33,513 nucleotides of DNA, taken from the NCBI GenBank assembly GCA_044224215.1, contig JBGAKX010000041.1, positions 1-33,513 on the forward strand. The letters run 5' to 3'. Of the stretch, positions 11,663 through 21,200 are shown piece by piece; within the stretch, counting starts at the first letter, position 1; every line of letters begins with the position of its first letter. The notes beneath the pieces were generated by a model, which was not told the DNA's origin, did no database searches, and was given only the letters and a program-made list of their open reading frames with translations. Origin of the DNA: DAOMFM01 sp035429825 (GTDB lineage Bacteria; Acidobacteriota; Blastocatellia; UBA7656; JADIYM01). The position numbers and the translations under genes are program-made.

Positions 11663-11687
11663 GAGCGGCGCCTCGCCGGCGCCGCTC
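11663..11687. other. Strong GC hairpin between the VWA gene and the DUF1015 gene
   Basis: A perfect 10-bp inverted repeat, GAGCGGCGCC and GGCGCCGCTC, is separated by 5 nt. It lies 18 nt beyond the stop codon of the VWA gene (11705). It lacks a T-tract on either strand, so it may stabilise the mRNA end or help Rho-dependent termination rather than act alone. Confidence 0.5.
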
Positions 11688-11704
11688 GCAAATGCCCGTG
11701 ATTG

Positions 11705-12910
11705 CTACTTGTAGGCCTCGGCCTGGTAGCCGAGCCGGTGCCGGATCGCGAGATCCGGACGGGACGGAACCTGCACGGTGATCCGCCGGTATCCGCCGTT
11801 GTGGAGCGAATTCGATGGCGAGTAGCCCACCACGTACACGTGCCGGAGCTCCTCGGCGATGATCGCCAGCAGGGACCGCACGTTGCCCACCTGGTCCGCG
11901 TAGAACAGCGTTCCGCCCGTGTTCGACGTCACCGTCTCCATGAACCGACTGCGTCCCATCGTGCCCTGACCCATCGGTCCCGGGTTCCGGCCGCCAAACT
12001 GCGGGTCGGTCAGATTGCTCGTGAACGGCCACTTTGGCCATGGAATGTTCGTCTGGCCGGTGTTCGGCCAGGTTTGGCGAGGTTTGCGCTGGCGCGGCTG
12101 CGGATACTGGTTCGGGTACGGGCTGCCGTTTCCCGGAAACGTATTCGGCGTCGTGTTCGGAATCGTGAAGACGTTCGTGCCCGCCGACTCGGGGTAGCGG
12201 ATGCCGTACGCGACGACGTCGCTTTCGGAGCACACGTTCACCGCCTCTTCGAACGACACGTCGTGGCTCGCGGTGTCCTCGCCGTCCGACAGGATGATCA
12301 TCGCCTTGCGGCCGTCAACCTGTCGCAACCGCTCCGAGACCGTGAGGTAGACGGCTTCGTAGAGCTTTGTCGAGCCGTTTGCCTGTGTCCGCCGGATCGC
12401 GGACGCCAGCAGGCCCCGGTCATTGGTGAATTCCTGTTCGACGATGACCTGGTTCGAGAACGACACGATCATCACGTTGTCGCCGGGCTCGAGCTGCGAG
12501 ATGAACTCGATGGCGGCTTCCTGGATGTCGTAGATCGTGTCACGCGTCGAGCCGCTCGTGTCCATCACGATCGCGACGTGGATCGGGACGCGCTCGGAGC
12601 TGAAGAACGTGACATCCTGCTCGACGCCGTCCTCGAGCACCCTGAAATCGGTCTTCTTGAGCTGCGGAACGTAATGGCCGGATCGATCGGCGGCGACTAT
12701 CGGCACTTCGATGAGCGCGCCCTCGAGCTTCACCGGCTCGTCGGGCTCGGCCGTCGGTGCGGTCGTCCCAGGATCCTGCGTCTCGGGCCCCGGCGCCGGA
12801 ACCGTCTGCGACGGATCGACGCGGCGCGGCCGGCCCTGTCCAAAGGACTGCGGCGCAAAGCCGACAAAAAGGACGGCCAACGTGAGGGCAAAAACCGCAG
12901 CTCTCTGCAT
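11705..12910 (-). CDS. Secreted VWA-domain protein (acidobacterial VWFA-related type)
   Basis: ATG 12910 gives 401 residues and a signal peptide (residues 1-25, hydrophobic core VFALTLAVLFVGF); GGAG lies upstream. After a Pro/Thr-rich linker comes a short beta domain (VPIVAADRSGHYVPQLKKTDFRV in segments 69-91, then LEDGVEQDV). This is the usual N-terminal module of the 'VWFA-related Acidobacterial domain' family. The VWA domain starts near residue 110 and has a complete metal-ion-dependent adhesion site: DTSGS (Asp117, Ser119, Ser121), a Thr in NGSTKLYEAV, and Asp in IILSDGEDT. A low-complexity insert rich in Pro, Asn and Gln (about 245-300) interrupts it before the last strands. It probably binds a protein partner outside the cytoplasmic membrane. 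The gene stands alone between serS and DUF1015. Confidence 0.88.
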   Translation of the reverse strand: MQRAAVFALTLAVLFVGFAPQSFGQGRPRRVDPSQTVPAPGPETQDPGTTAPTAEPDEPVKLEGALIEVPIVAADRSGHYVPQLKKTDFRVLEDGVEQDVTFFSSERVPIHVAIVMDTSGSTRDTIYDIQEAAIEFISQLEPGDNVMIVSFSNQVIVEQEFTNDRGLLASAIRRTQANGSTKLYEAVYLTVSERLRQVDGRKAMIILSDGEDTASHDVSFEEAVNVCSESDVVAYGIRYPESAGTNVFTIPNTTPNTFPGNGSPYPNQYPQPRQRKPRQTWPNTGQTNIPWPKWPFTSNLTDPQFGGRNPGPMGQGTMGRSRFMETVTSNTGGTLFYADQVGNVRSLLAIIAEELRHVYVVGYSPSNSLHNGGYRRITVQVPSRPDLAIRHRLGYQAEAYK

Positions 12911-13098
12911 CGGTGGTGCTACTCCAATCAATCTCAGTGTGGGACACCAGTATGAATCCCACCAACCCGCGCCGCGTTGCCTGTTCGCCATTGTCTGGAA
13001 CGCCGGGACGCCGCTGGCCATTACACGGCTGACGGCGTCCCTCGCATGAAGAATACCAGACGCGTCAGGCGCCGGCGGGTCCACGATGGCCCAAACGG

Positions 13099-14382
13099 CT
13101 AGCCGATACGCTCCATTCCGCCCATGTACGGCCTCAGCACGTCCGGAATCAGCACCGAACCATCCGCTTGCTGGTAGTTCTCCATCACGGCGATCCACGT
13201 CCGACCCACCGCGAGCCCCGAGCCGTTGAGCGTGTGGACGAACACAGGCTTCGAACCGGCGTCAGGCCGGTAGCGAATTGCAGCGCGCCGCGCCTGGAAA
13301 TCGGTGCAGTTCGAGCACGACGAGATCTCGCGGAACTCGTTCTGACCCGGCAGCCAGACCTCGATGTCGTAGGTCTTGGCGGCGCTGAAGCCGATGTCGC
13401 CCGTCGACAACGCCACCGTACGGTAGTGGAGCCCGAGCCGGCGCAGCACCTCTTCGGCGTGGTTCGTCAGGCGCTCGAGCGCCGCAAAGCTGTCGTCGGG
13501 CGTCGCGTACATCACCAGCTCGACCTTGAGAAACTGGTGCATCCGGATCATTCCGCGCGTGTCCTTGCCAAAGCTGCCGGCCTCCGACCGGAAACACGGC
13601 GTGAACGCGGTCATCTGCATCGGCAGCCGGTCGGCCGAGAGGATCTCGTCGCGATAGATGTTCGTGACCGGAACCTCAGCCGTTGGTATCAGATAGTAGG
13701 GCCGCTCGAAGTCCAGTTTGAACAGGTCCTGCTCGAACTTCGGCAACTGGCCGGTGCCGTAGAGCGTGTCCGCGTTCACGATGTACGGAGGGAGCACTTC
13801 GGTGTAGCCGTGCTCTCGGGTGTGCAGGTCGAGCATGAAATTTGCGAGGGCGCGCTCGAGCAGTGCACCAGCGCCGGTCGCGAGTGGGAACCGCGTTCCG
13901 GTGATCTTCGCGGCGCGTGGCAGGTCGAGGATGCCGAGCTTCTCGCCGAGCGCGAGATGGTCGAGCGGCTCGAAGTCGAGGACCGGGGGCGCTCCCCAGC
14001 GGCGCACTTCGACGTTCGCCGTTTCGTCCTTGCCGACGGGCACCGACGCGTCCGGCAGGTTCGGGACGCCGGCGAGCATCGATTCGAGCTCGCGTTCGGC
14101 CGTGTCGCGCTGCGATTCGAGCGCGTCGATGCGCTCCTTCAGTTCCTTGACGCGTTCGCGCTTGGCGTCGGCCTCGGCCTTCTTCCCTTCCTTCATGAGA
14201 GCGCCGATCTCGGGGCTCAGGCGATTCCGTTCGGCTGCCAGCTCGCCGTGGTCGGTGATGGCCTTGCGGCGCGCGACATCCAGCTCGGCGAATCTGTCGA
14301 GCGTGGTCGTGTCGAAACCGCGCGTCGCGAGCCGCTCGCGGACCTCGTCGAGATGGTCGCGAACATAGTTGATATCAAGCAT
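13099..14382 (-). CDS. serS: Seryl-tRNA synthetase
   Basis: At 427 residues it is full length. It charges tRNA-Ser (and tRNA-Sec where present) with serine. The N-terminal long antiparallel coiled coil that clamps the tRNA long variable arm spans about residues 30-105 (heptad-rich, ELAAERNRLSPEIG). The class II catalytic core follows: the serine-binding TAE loop (234-236), motif 2 FRSEAGSFGKDTRGMIR (264-280), and motif 3 NGSGLAVGRTWIAVMENYQ (386-404). The C-terminus GGMERI is typical. The start is supported by GAGGAG eight bases upstream. It diverges from galU over a 155-bp gap. No T-box leader is visible there. Confidence 0.97.
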   Translation of the reverse strand: MLDINYVRDHLDEVRERLATRGFDTTTLDRFAELDVARRKAITDHGELAAERNRLSPEIGALMKEGKKAEADAKRERVKELKERIDALESQRDTAERELESMLAGVPNLPDASVPVGKDETANVEVRRWGAPPVLDFEPLDHLALGEKLGILDLPRAAKITGTRFPLATGAGALLERALANFMLDLHTREHGYTEVLPPYIVNADTLYGTGQLPKFEQDLFKLDFERPYYLIPTAEVPVTNIYRDEILSADRLPMQMTAFTPCFRSEAGSFGKDTRGMIRMHQFLKVELVMYATPDDSFAALERLTNHAEEVLRRLGLHYRTVALSTGDIGFSAAKTYDIEVWLPGQNEFREISSCSNCTDFQARRAAIRYRPDAGSKPVFVHTLNGSGLAVGRTWIAVMENYQQADGSVLIPDVLRPYMGGMERIG

Positions 14383-14537
14383 TTGCCGGGCTCCTCGGAA
14401 TCGTGGTTAGATACGGCGCGTCGGCCGCGACCAGCAGCCCTCCAGCCGCCGGGCGAAAGCCTGAACGGTACCACGAGAGGCGACGCGAGCGTAAGCACGA
14501 GCACCCGGCCGCTGCATACCGTCCGGAGCAACAGCCA

Positions 14538-15404
14538 ATGAGACCGATCCGAAAAGCCGTCTTTCCTGCCGCCGGGCTCGGCACGCGATTTCTGCCCGCC
14601 ACCAAGTCGCTTCCCAAGGAGATGCTCACGCTCGTCGACATGCCGCTGATCGAGTACACGGTTCGCGAAGCGATCGCGAGCGGCGTCGAACAGATCGTGC
14701 TCGTGACGGGTCGTGGCAAGTCGTTGATGGAGGACCACTTCGACGTCTCGTACGAGCTGGAGCGGACGCTCGAGGACCGGAACAAGACCGAGTTGCTGGC
14801 CGTCGCGCGCGCCATTGCAGAGCTCGCGTCGGTGGTTTCGGTGCGGCAGAAGCGGCCGCTCGGACTGGGGCACGCGGTGCTGGTGACGAAGGACATCATT
14901 GGAGACGAGCCGTTTGCCGTTCTGCTGCCTGACGACATTGTCGACAGCGCGACCCCCGCGGTCGCGCAGCTGGTCGAGACAGCCAACACGTACGACGCGC
15001 CGGTCGTGGGGGTCATCGAGATCGACGGGCCCGAAATTTCGCGTTTTGGTGTCGTGGCCGGGGAACAGGTCGAGCCTGGCGTGTTTCGGGTGACGGGGAT
15101 GGTGGAGAAGCCGGCGTATGAGAAGGCTCCGTCGAACCTCGCGATCGTGGGCCGGTACGTGCTGACGCCGGACATCTTCCCGCATCTCGAGGCGACGGGT
15201 GCCGACGGGAAGGGCGAGATCCAGCTGACCGATGGGATGCACCGGTTGCTTGCGGAACGGCCTTTCTATGCAAGGGTGCTGGAGGGAACGAGGCACGATG
15301 CGGGGGACAAGCTGGGGTATCTGATCGCGACGTGCGACCTTGCGTTGAAGCGCGCAGACCTTGGGCCGGCGTTGCGGGAGTATCTGCTGCGCCGACTGGC
15401 ATAG
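14538..15404 (+). CDS. galU: UTP-glucose-1-phosphate uridylyltransferase
   Basis: ATG 14538 gives 288 residues, the usual length for bacterial GalU. It makes UDP-glucose from UTP and glucose-1-phosphate for cell-surface glycans. Motifs: the nucleotide-binding start FPAAGLGTRFLPATKSLPKEML (9-30, with conserved Arg17 and Lys27), IEYTVREAIASG, VTGRGKSLMEDHFD, QKRPLGLGHAVL, LLPDDIVD, then VEKPAYEKAPSNLAIVGRYV and GKGEIQLTDGM. The frame is open further upstream, but the leader residues there do not resemble any GalU N-terminus. It is divergent from serS and probably monocistronic; downstream is the repeat-flanked GxxExxY gene on the other strand. Confidence 0.96.
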   Translation: MRPIRKAVFPAAGLGTRFLPATKSLPKEMLTLVDMPLIEYTVREAIASGVEQIVLVTGRGKSLMEDHFDVSYELERTLEDRNKTELLAVARAIAELASVVSVRQKRPLGLGHAVLVTKDIIGDEPFAVLLPDDIVDSATPAVAQLVETANTYDAPVVGVIEIDGPEISRFGVVAGEQVEPGVFRVTGMVEKPAYEKAPSNLAIVGRYVLTPDIFPHLEATGADGKGEIQLTDGMHRLLAERPFYARVLEGTRHDAGDKLGYLIATCDLALKRADLGPALREYLLRRLA

Positions 15405-15434
15405 TTCTCCGCGTCTCAGCGCCTCTGCGACTTC

Positions 15435-15454
15435 TTTCCTTTGCGGCTTTGCGA
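15435..15454 (-). repeat. Left copy of a 20-bp inverted repeat flanking the GxxExxY gene
   Basis: On the minus strand this reads TCGCAAAGCCGCAAAGGAAA, identical to the plus-strand sequence at 15873-15892. It continues on the minus strand into related GCAGAGGCGCTGAGACGCGG-like sequence down to about 15408. It lies 17 bp beyond the stop codon of the GxxExxY gene. Confidence 0.85.
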
Positions 15455-15471
15455 GAAACCACCCCCGCGCT

Positions 15472-15858
15472 TCACTCCTCCACAAAGTTGTTCACGACTC
15501 GTCGAATTCCGTCCTTCATCAACGGCGCGCCGAAGTTGAGCAGGAGTCCAAGCCTGAGGTCCATGAGCCTGAGGTATGTCACGACTTGCATGATATGTAC
15601 CGGCGCGATTGCCTCTACGGACTTCAACTCAACGACGAGCCGTAGATTGACAAGCAAGTCGACTCGAAAGCCAACATCGAGACGAATCGAGTCATAGACC
15701 ACCGGGACTGCACGTTCACGAATCACGCTCAGGCCGCGCTTCGTTAGTTCGTGTGCCATAACGGACTTGTATACGGACTCCAGGAGTCCTGGTCCCAGGC
15801 GTTTGTGCACTTGAACTGCAGCGTCAACAGTCTCGCGGGCAATTTGGTTGTCGTTCAT
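15472..15858 (-). CDS. GxxExxY protein (PDDEXK-like)
   Basis: ATG 15858 gives 128 residues. A longer start at 15873 is possible, but it would begin inside the flanking repeat, and the family normally starts MNxN as here. The naming motif is GPGLLESVY (Gly, Glu and Tyr in register) in the first 30 residues. A nuclease-like core follows: RAVPVVYDSIRL, FRVDLLVNLRLVVELKSVEAI (the Asp and Glu-x-Lys of a PDDEXK-type site), then HIMQVVTYLRLMDLRLGLLLNFG. The family's biochemical role is not established to my knowledge; the fold suggests a DNA-cleaving or DNA-binding protein. The gene sits between 20-bp perfect inverted repeats, suggesting it moves as, or with, a small element. Confidence 0.88.
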   Translation of the reverse strand: MNDNQIARETVDAAVQVHKRLGPGLLESVYKSVMAHELTKRGLSVIRERAVPVVYDSIRLDVGFRVDLLVNLRLVVELKSVEAIAPVHIMQVVTYLRLMDLRLGLLLNFGAPLMKDGIRRVVNNFVEE

Positions 15859-15872
15859 TCCAAGGCCATTCA

Positions 15873-15892
15873 TCGCAAAGCCGCAAAGGAAA
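15873..15892 (+). repeat. Right copy of the 20-bp inverted repeat flanking the GxxExxY gene
   Basis: The plus strand reads TCGCAAAGCCGCAAAGGAAA, the exact inverse of 15435-15454. The copy lies 14 bp upstream of the chosen start codon of the GxxExxY gene. Similarity fades further out (AAGTCTTCAGACTCGCGG against AAGTCGCAGAGGCGCTGAG on the other side). The remaining sequence to the methyltransferase start at 15974 shows no gene. Confidence 0.85.
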
Positions 15893-15973
15893 AAAGTCTT
15901 CAGACTCGCGGAGCCGCTGGGGGACTATCGAGAGTTTCACGCATGAAGTTGCTCTGGTAGACTCGCGCACCGC

Positions 15974-16759
15974 ATGTACGAGCACGAATACGAGACGATG
16001 TACGGCCTCGAGGACGTCTACTGGTGGTACATCGCCCGCCGCCAACTCGCCGTCGAGATCGTCGAGCGGGAACTCCGCTCCAAAAACATCGAATCCGCCA
16101 GGATCCTCGACGTCGGCTGCGGCACCGGCTCGAACCTCGAAGCCTTCGCGCGCCTCGGCCGCGCCACCGGCATCGATATGTCCGCCGGCGCGCTCGGCTT
16201 CTGCATGCGCCGCGGCGTCACGTCCGTCGCACTCTCCGCCATCGAAACGCTTCCCTTCGCCGACGCGACCTTCGACGTCGTCACGGCGATGGACGTGCTC
16301 GAACACACGGACGACGACCTCGCCGCGCTCGCCGAACTCAGGCGCGTCTGCAAGCCCGGCGGCATGCTCCTCGTCACGGTGCCCGCCTACGGGTTCATGT
16401 GGAGCGAGCACGACGAAGCACTCAAACACCGCCGCCGGTACACCGCCCACGAACTTCGCAACAAGCTCTCGAACCGCGGATTCGCCATCGAGCGCTCGAG
16501 CTACTTCATCACCACGCTCTTCTTCCCGATCCTCGCGATGCGCATCCACCAGGGACTGTTCAAGCGGTCCGTGGAACCGCAGACGTCGATTCGGTTGCTG
16601 CCCCGCTGGCTCAACTCGAGCCTCATCGGACTGCTCGGCGTCGAACGAAGGCTCTTCCGGTCGATGAACCTGCCGTTCGGCGTGTCGATCGTCGCGCTCG
16701 CGCGTCCCGACACGTCGCGCGCACTCACTGGTCGCCGTCCCGCCGCACTTCACGCCTGA
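15974..16759 (+). CDS. Class I SAM-dependent methyltransferase
   Basis: The protein has 261 residues. The Rossmann methyltransferase core (Methyltransf_11 type) has motif I ILDVGCGTGSN (44-54) for SAM binding, acidic Asp68 in TGIDMS at the end of strand 2, then LPFADATFDVVTAMDVLEHTDDD (motifs II-III region) and LRRVCKPGGMLLVTVPA. A C-terminal segment with HRRRYTAHELRNKLSNRGF and a hydrophobic stretch (YFITTLFFPILAMRI) is common in methyltransferases linked to glycan or lipid modification. The substrate cannot be told. The last 35 nt overlap convergently with the gene ending at 16725. Confidence 0.9.
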   Translation: MYEHEYETMYGLEDVYWWYIARRQLAVEIVERELRSKNIESARILDVGCGTGSNLEAFARLGRATGIDMSAGALGFCMRRGVTSVALSAIETLPFADATFDVVTAMDVLEHTDDDLAALAELRRVCKPGGMLLVTVPAYGFMWSEHDEALKHRRRYTAHELRNKLSNRGFAIERSSYFITTLFFPILAMRIHQGLFKRSVEPQTSIRLLPRWLNSSLIGLLGVERRLFRSMNLPFGVSIVALARPDTSRALTGRRPAALHA

Positions 16760-17825
16760 GCGGATCCGACGCGAAGATCTCGACCCAGCCCTGGTCGCGC
16801 CGCTGCACAACGACGTACTCCATCGAGTCGCCGCTGACGCTGCGCAGCACGACCTCGTCAAACGTATCGGGACTCAGATCCACCTGATCCACGAACGTGA
16901 CACTCGCGGGCTCGGTCGACTCGGCCGCCGTGCTTGCGTTGACGTACGCCGCGCGCAGCGTCGCGCCCGCGTCGGTGCTCGACGCGGCCTCGCCGATCAT
17001 GAACAGCGACACATTCTGTGCGGGCCTGGCGTCAGCGCGAAGCGTGAGCGTGACCGACGCGAGGACCTCGGGCTGACCGTCCCGGTTGAGGTCCGCCACT
17101 CGCACGCGCGACACCGGCTCGCCATCGATCACATATCCGGGGAAACGATCGCGGACGATCTTGCGCGTCAACTGGTCGATCTCGAATCGATGCGCCTCAC
17201 GCATCGGCCGCACGCCGCTCGACGCCGCGCCGAAGCGTCGGTCGGTCACCGCGAGGAGCACCTCTTCACGCTCGATGCCGGGAGCCTGACCCGGCGCGAC
17301 CGCGGTGAGCCTCGCCACCGGGAGGCTCTCGCGCGAGCGCGTGTCGCCGGCGAACTTGAGCGTCCCCGCGAGCGCGCCTCCGCGGAGGAGTTCGAGCGTT
17401 TCGTTCGACGCGAAGTATGTGTCGGCGAATGCCCGCATCTCGCGCCCCTGGTCCTCGTCGGAGCCCGAGCGCGAGATCGGTGACCGCAACACGCCTCCCG
17501 GCTCGACGAGCGCGATCGCGACCGCCGTGACGGTCGACACCGAGGGCGACGGCGACTCGTCCTGGGGTGTCGTGACGACGAAGAGCGCCGGTCGCCGCTC
17601 GACGCGCGTGCGCATTGACGCGCCGTACCGGTTCTGGTCGATGACGGGCGACTGCGCGTCCAGGATTCCAAGCGCGACGGCCCATACGCCGCCGATCGCC
17701 AGGACGACGGCAATCGTCAGGACGATCTGCCGCCGCTGCTCGCCCGCAGGCATGGTGATCGATCGCAGTCCTCGCGCCGCGCCGTCGCGCTCGCCATCGG
17801 GATCGGGCTTGGTGTCGTTGCTCAT
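16725..17825 (-). CDS. Membrane-anchored protein of unknown function
   Basis: The protein has 366 residues and is not recognised. One transmembrane segment (34-55, IVLTIAVVLAIGGVWAVALG) follows a basic cytoplasmic N-terminus, so most of the protein should be periplasmic. VADLNRDGQPEVLASV (about 247-262) resembles an FG-GAP/VCBS-type Ca-binding loop (D-x-N-x-D-G) on a beta-propeller blade, but only one clear copy is seen. The 3' end overlaps the methyltransferase gene by 35 nt, tail to tail. The small Cys-rich gene lies 36 bp upstream on the same strand and may be co-transcribed. Confidence 0.75.
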   Translation of the reverse strand: MSNDTKPDPDGERDGAARGLRSITMPAGEQRRQIVLTIAVVLAIGGVWAVALGILDAQSPVIDQNRYGASMRTRVERRPALFVVTTPQDESPSPSVSTVTAVAIALVEPGGVLRSPISRSGSDEDQGREMRAFADTYFASNETLELLRGGALAGTLKFAGDTRSRESLPVARLTAVAPGQAPGIEREEVLLAVTDRRFGAASSGVRPMREAHRFEIDQLTRKIVRDRFPGYVIDGEPVSRVRVADLNRDGQPEVLASVTLTLRADARPAQNVSLFMIGEAASSTDAGATLRAAYVNASTAAESTEPASVTFVDQVDLSPDTFDEVVLRSVSGDSMEYVVVQRRDQGWVEIFASDPLRREVRRDGDQ

Positions 17826-17861
17826 CGGCGACGGCGTGAGGTCTCGGAGGGCAAAGAACGT

Positions 17862-18107
17862 CTATCGGACGTGGCCCATCGGTTCGCCCTCGTAGAGCTG
17901 TCTGCAATGCTGACATCGAAACAGCACGTGGCCTTTTGGAATCCTCGCGACGAGCTCCTTTGGCGCAATCGAGAAATGCTTCAAGTGGCCCGAACACGCG
18001 GCGTCCTTCTCGGCGGGCTCGTCGCAAACGGTCTGACCGGGCTGGCGCACCTTGATGCTCAGCGCGTTCGATGTCGTGTCGGTGGTTGGGGCGTCGTTCG
18101 GTGTCAT
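17862..18107 (-). CDS. Small Cys-rich protein, possible zinc ribbon
   Basis: ATG 18107 gives 81 residues; the open frame reaches 18191, but the extra N-terminus looks random and would lie beside the TonB-receptor terminator. Four cysteines fit a zinc ribbon: CDEPAEKDAAC (two Cys nine apart) and FRCQHC (a true CxxC). Both pairs border short beta-like stretches (IPKGHVLFRCQHC). No family is recognised. It probably binds one metal ion; function unknown. Confidence 0.6.
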   Translation of the reverse strand: MTPNDAPTTDTTSNALSIKVRQPGQTVCDEPAEKDAACSGHLKHFSIAPKELVARIPKGHVLFRCQHCRQLYEGEPMGHVR

Positions 18108-18164
18108 CGGTCTCCGGACTATAGCCGAGCGCAGTACACCACTCAAGAATGCGTTCCCGGCGAC

Positions 18165-18208
18165 GGAAAAAGAAAGCGCGCCCGCCGGCACGGAGGCAGG
18201 CGGGCGCG
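18165..18208 (-). terminator. Rho-independent terminator of the TonB-dependent receptor gene
   Basis: On the minus strand a 10-bp perfect GC stem, CGCGCCCGCC and GGCGGGCGCG (18208-18199 with 18186-18177), has a 12-nt loop. It is followed by a T-rich run (CTTTCTTTTTCC, 18176-18165). It begins 28 nt after the receptor stop codon (18236). Confidence 0.85.
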
Positions 18209-18235
18209 TGAGGTGAGTCCTCGAAAGGTCGGAGG

Positions 18236-21200
18236 TTAGAAGTTGAACTTCGCGGCCATCTGGATGACCCGCTGCTGGAACGACGACAGAATCTGCCCGA
18301 ACTGCGGGCTGTTGATGTTCTGATTCCCAAAGAAGAAATTCGGGTGATTCGGCAGGTTGAAGAACTCGAAGCGCAGTTCGAGGTTCGTGGTCTCGCTGGT
18401 CTGGAACCGCTTGATGATCCCGAGATCCAGGCCAAAGAAGTTCGGACCGTTGAACTGGAACGCCTGAAGTGACCCAATCTGGCCGGGGCCCGGATTGAAG
18501 AACACCTGGCCGCTGTACGGAGCGGACCCATCCGAGTTCGTTCCGCCCGGAGCCGTTGACGACGGGTCATTCGTGTTCTGCGGATTGATCACCGACGGAT
18601 TGATGAAGTAGAGCCCCGTCGGCGTCTGGAAGTGGCCGAACAGATCCCTGATCTGGTCGCTCGTCAGCGTCGAGTCGGCGCCGTTGAGACCCGACCGGCC
18701 GACGCGGTTGTACGTCCCGCGCGCGGAGAGGATCGAGAACGGACCGCCGGACTGGTACGTGATGATCGTCGAGACCTGCCAGCCGCTGACAGCCTGCTTC
18801 AGGAACTTGTTGTCATAGTCGGCCCACTTCTTGCCCTCGCCGAACGGAAGCTCGTAGATGGCGTTGGCCTTGAATGCCGCCGGGATGTCGTACTCGGCGC
18901 GCGTTCGCGTCTGGTTCGGATTGTAGATGTCGAGCGGCGGCTCGAACTTGGTCTGACCGAGACCCGAGGCGTTCGTGAGCGCCTTGGCCCACGTGTAGTT
19001 CGCCTGGAATCCGAAGCCGTTGGTGAACCGGCGCTGAACCTCGAGCTGAAGCGAGTTGTAGTTCGACTCGCCAAAGTTGTCGAGGACGTCAGCGACGAAC
19101 GTGCTGGGATTGGCCGTGAATGCGACCGAGCCCTGCAGGCCGTTCGTGTAGTAGATCTGCGCCAGCGTTCCGGCTTCACCCGTCTGCAGGTAGAACTGGA
19201 TTGTCGGATTCGACAGCAGGCCGCCCGACGCGAGCATCGGGAAGACCGTCAGCGGCTGGCTGCCGGGGATGTTCGGGTTGTAGTTCGGGTTGAACGTTCC
19301 GTTCACCGCCTGCGCGAGGAAGCCGTTCGTCCGAGCGCGCGCCACGTCGGCCGCAAAGCCGTTGTTCGTGACGTCCACCTGGTTGTAGTCGACGCCGCGT
19401 GCAAGGTTGCTGCTCGCGTTGCCGACGTAGCGGGCAGACACGACCGTATTCCAGCCGATCTCGCGCTCGAGACTGATGTTCCACTGCTGGTAGTACGGCG
19501 ACTTGAACTGCGGATTGACGATGAACGCGGCCGAGCCGCTGTTCAGCGCAAAGTTATCGGCGTACGAGATCGGCACCTGGAACTGGCCGGGAACGAGGAA
19601 CGTGTTGAACAGGTCAAAGCGGCTCGGCGTCGGGTTTCCGTTGAAGTTGCCGCCGCTGATGGTGGCATAAACGCTGCCCGACACCGTCGACGACAGACCG
19701 TTGTTCGCGTCCGACGCGTTGTCGAACGAGCGGATCGCTTCGTCGTTGATGTATGCGAGCGAGTACGCGCCGCGAAGGACGGTCTTGCCATCGCCAAAGA
19801 TGTCCCACGCCGCGCCGATGTTGGGCGCAAAGTTGTTGCGGTCCGGCTCGAAGTAGAACCCGTTGACGTAGTCGACCACACCGTTGGGATCGAGCACGGT
19901 CTCCTTTGCGCTGCGTCCATTCGTGACGGGCAGCAGCGACAGGTTCTGCGTCTCGCGCAACGGCGAAAGGTAGTCCCAGCGCAGGCCCGCGACGACCGTC
20001 AACTGTGGCGTGATGCGCCACGTATCCGCAAAGTACGACGAGTACCGACGAATGACGAAGTTGCGCACGTTTTGTGCGCCTGGGACAAACCCCGAATCCT
20101 GCGACGTGACTTCAAAGGTCTGGTTCGACGTGCCCACGATGCCGGCCTGGAGCGCGAGCAGTCCGTTTGCGGTAGAGAGCTGGGTTGTCGAGATTCCGCC
20201 TTCAAAGTCGCCAGCGACGAGGCGCGTGCCACCAGGCGCACGGACGCTGAATCCGAGGTCGAGCTCTGGCAGGTTGCCAAACGTGCTGTACGATCGCACG
20301 CGGATGTCGTCAATCTGTCCGCCAAAGCGGAAGAAGTGGTTCCCCCACGAATATGACGCCGAGTCGATGAATGACGACGTGATCGTCCGACGACCCTGGG
20401 GCGCGATCTGTGCTGTGTCGAGGTAGGGGTCCGTGATGAGTGGAAGTACAACGACATAGGGCAGCTCGCGATCTTCCGTCAGGAAGAACGGCACCGTGCT
20501 GTTGTTCAGGCCGGCGCGTACCTCGTTGACGAACTTGTCGTTGATCGTCCAGTTCCACGCGAACACGCCAAAGAAATTCGAAGCGTTCTGCTGTGCCGCG
20601 GGCGTGACACGGAATGATGTATCGATGTCGTCGCGCGACACCTGTTCGCCCGTGTACTGAAAGACGGCCTCGAAGCGGTGCTTGTCGGTCATCTGGTAGT
20701 CGATGCGCGTGACGCTCTGGTTCCGATTGAAGATCAGATTCTTGTTGAACGAATACCCGTATGTGTTCAGGCCGTCGCCAAACTGGTCGTTGTTGTTGAT
20801 CTGCGGAACCTCGGTGAGGAGCTGCTGCACGACCGGGTCGGCCTGAAATCCGCCGAGGCGGAGGATGTTCACCGACCGCAGGCGGCCGCTGTTGTCGAAA
20901 TAGCGGAACGTGCCGGCACGCGCCTCGGGTGTCAGCACGACCGTGTCGACCGGCGTGCCGCTGACCTGACGCTGCCCTTCGTAAGACTGGAAGAAGAAGA
21001 GCTTGTCCTTGTGCTCGTACACCTTGGGGATGTAGATGGGTCCGCCCAGCGTGAAGCCGAACTGGTTCCGGTTGAGCTTGGGCCGCTCGATCGACGGCGT
21101 TGCTGCGTTATTGAACCAGTCGTTCGCCGAGAGCGCGTCGTTTCTGTTGAATTCGAATACGGTTCCGTGAAGCTCGTTCGTGCCCGATGGCGTCACGAGT

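Noticed and set aside
14383..14537. T-box or other leader upstream of serS
   Set aside because: The gap is short and shows no T-box sequence, specifier stem or terminator.
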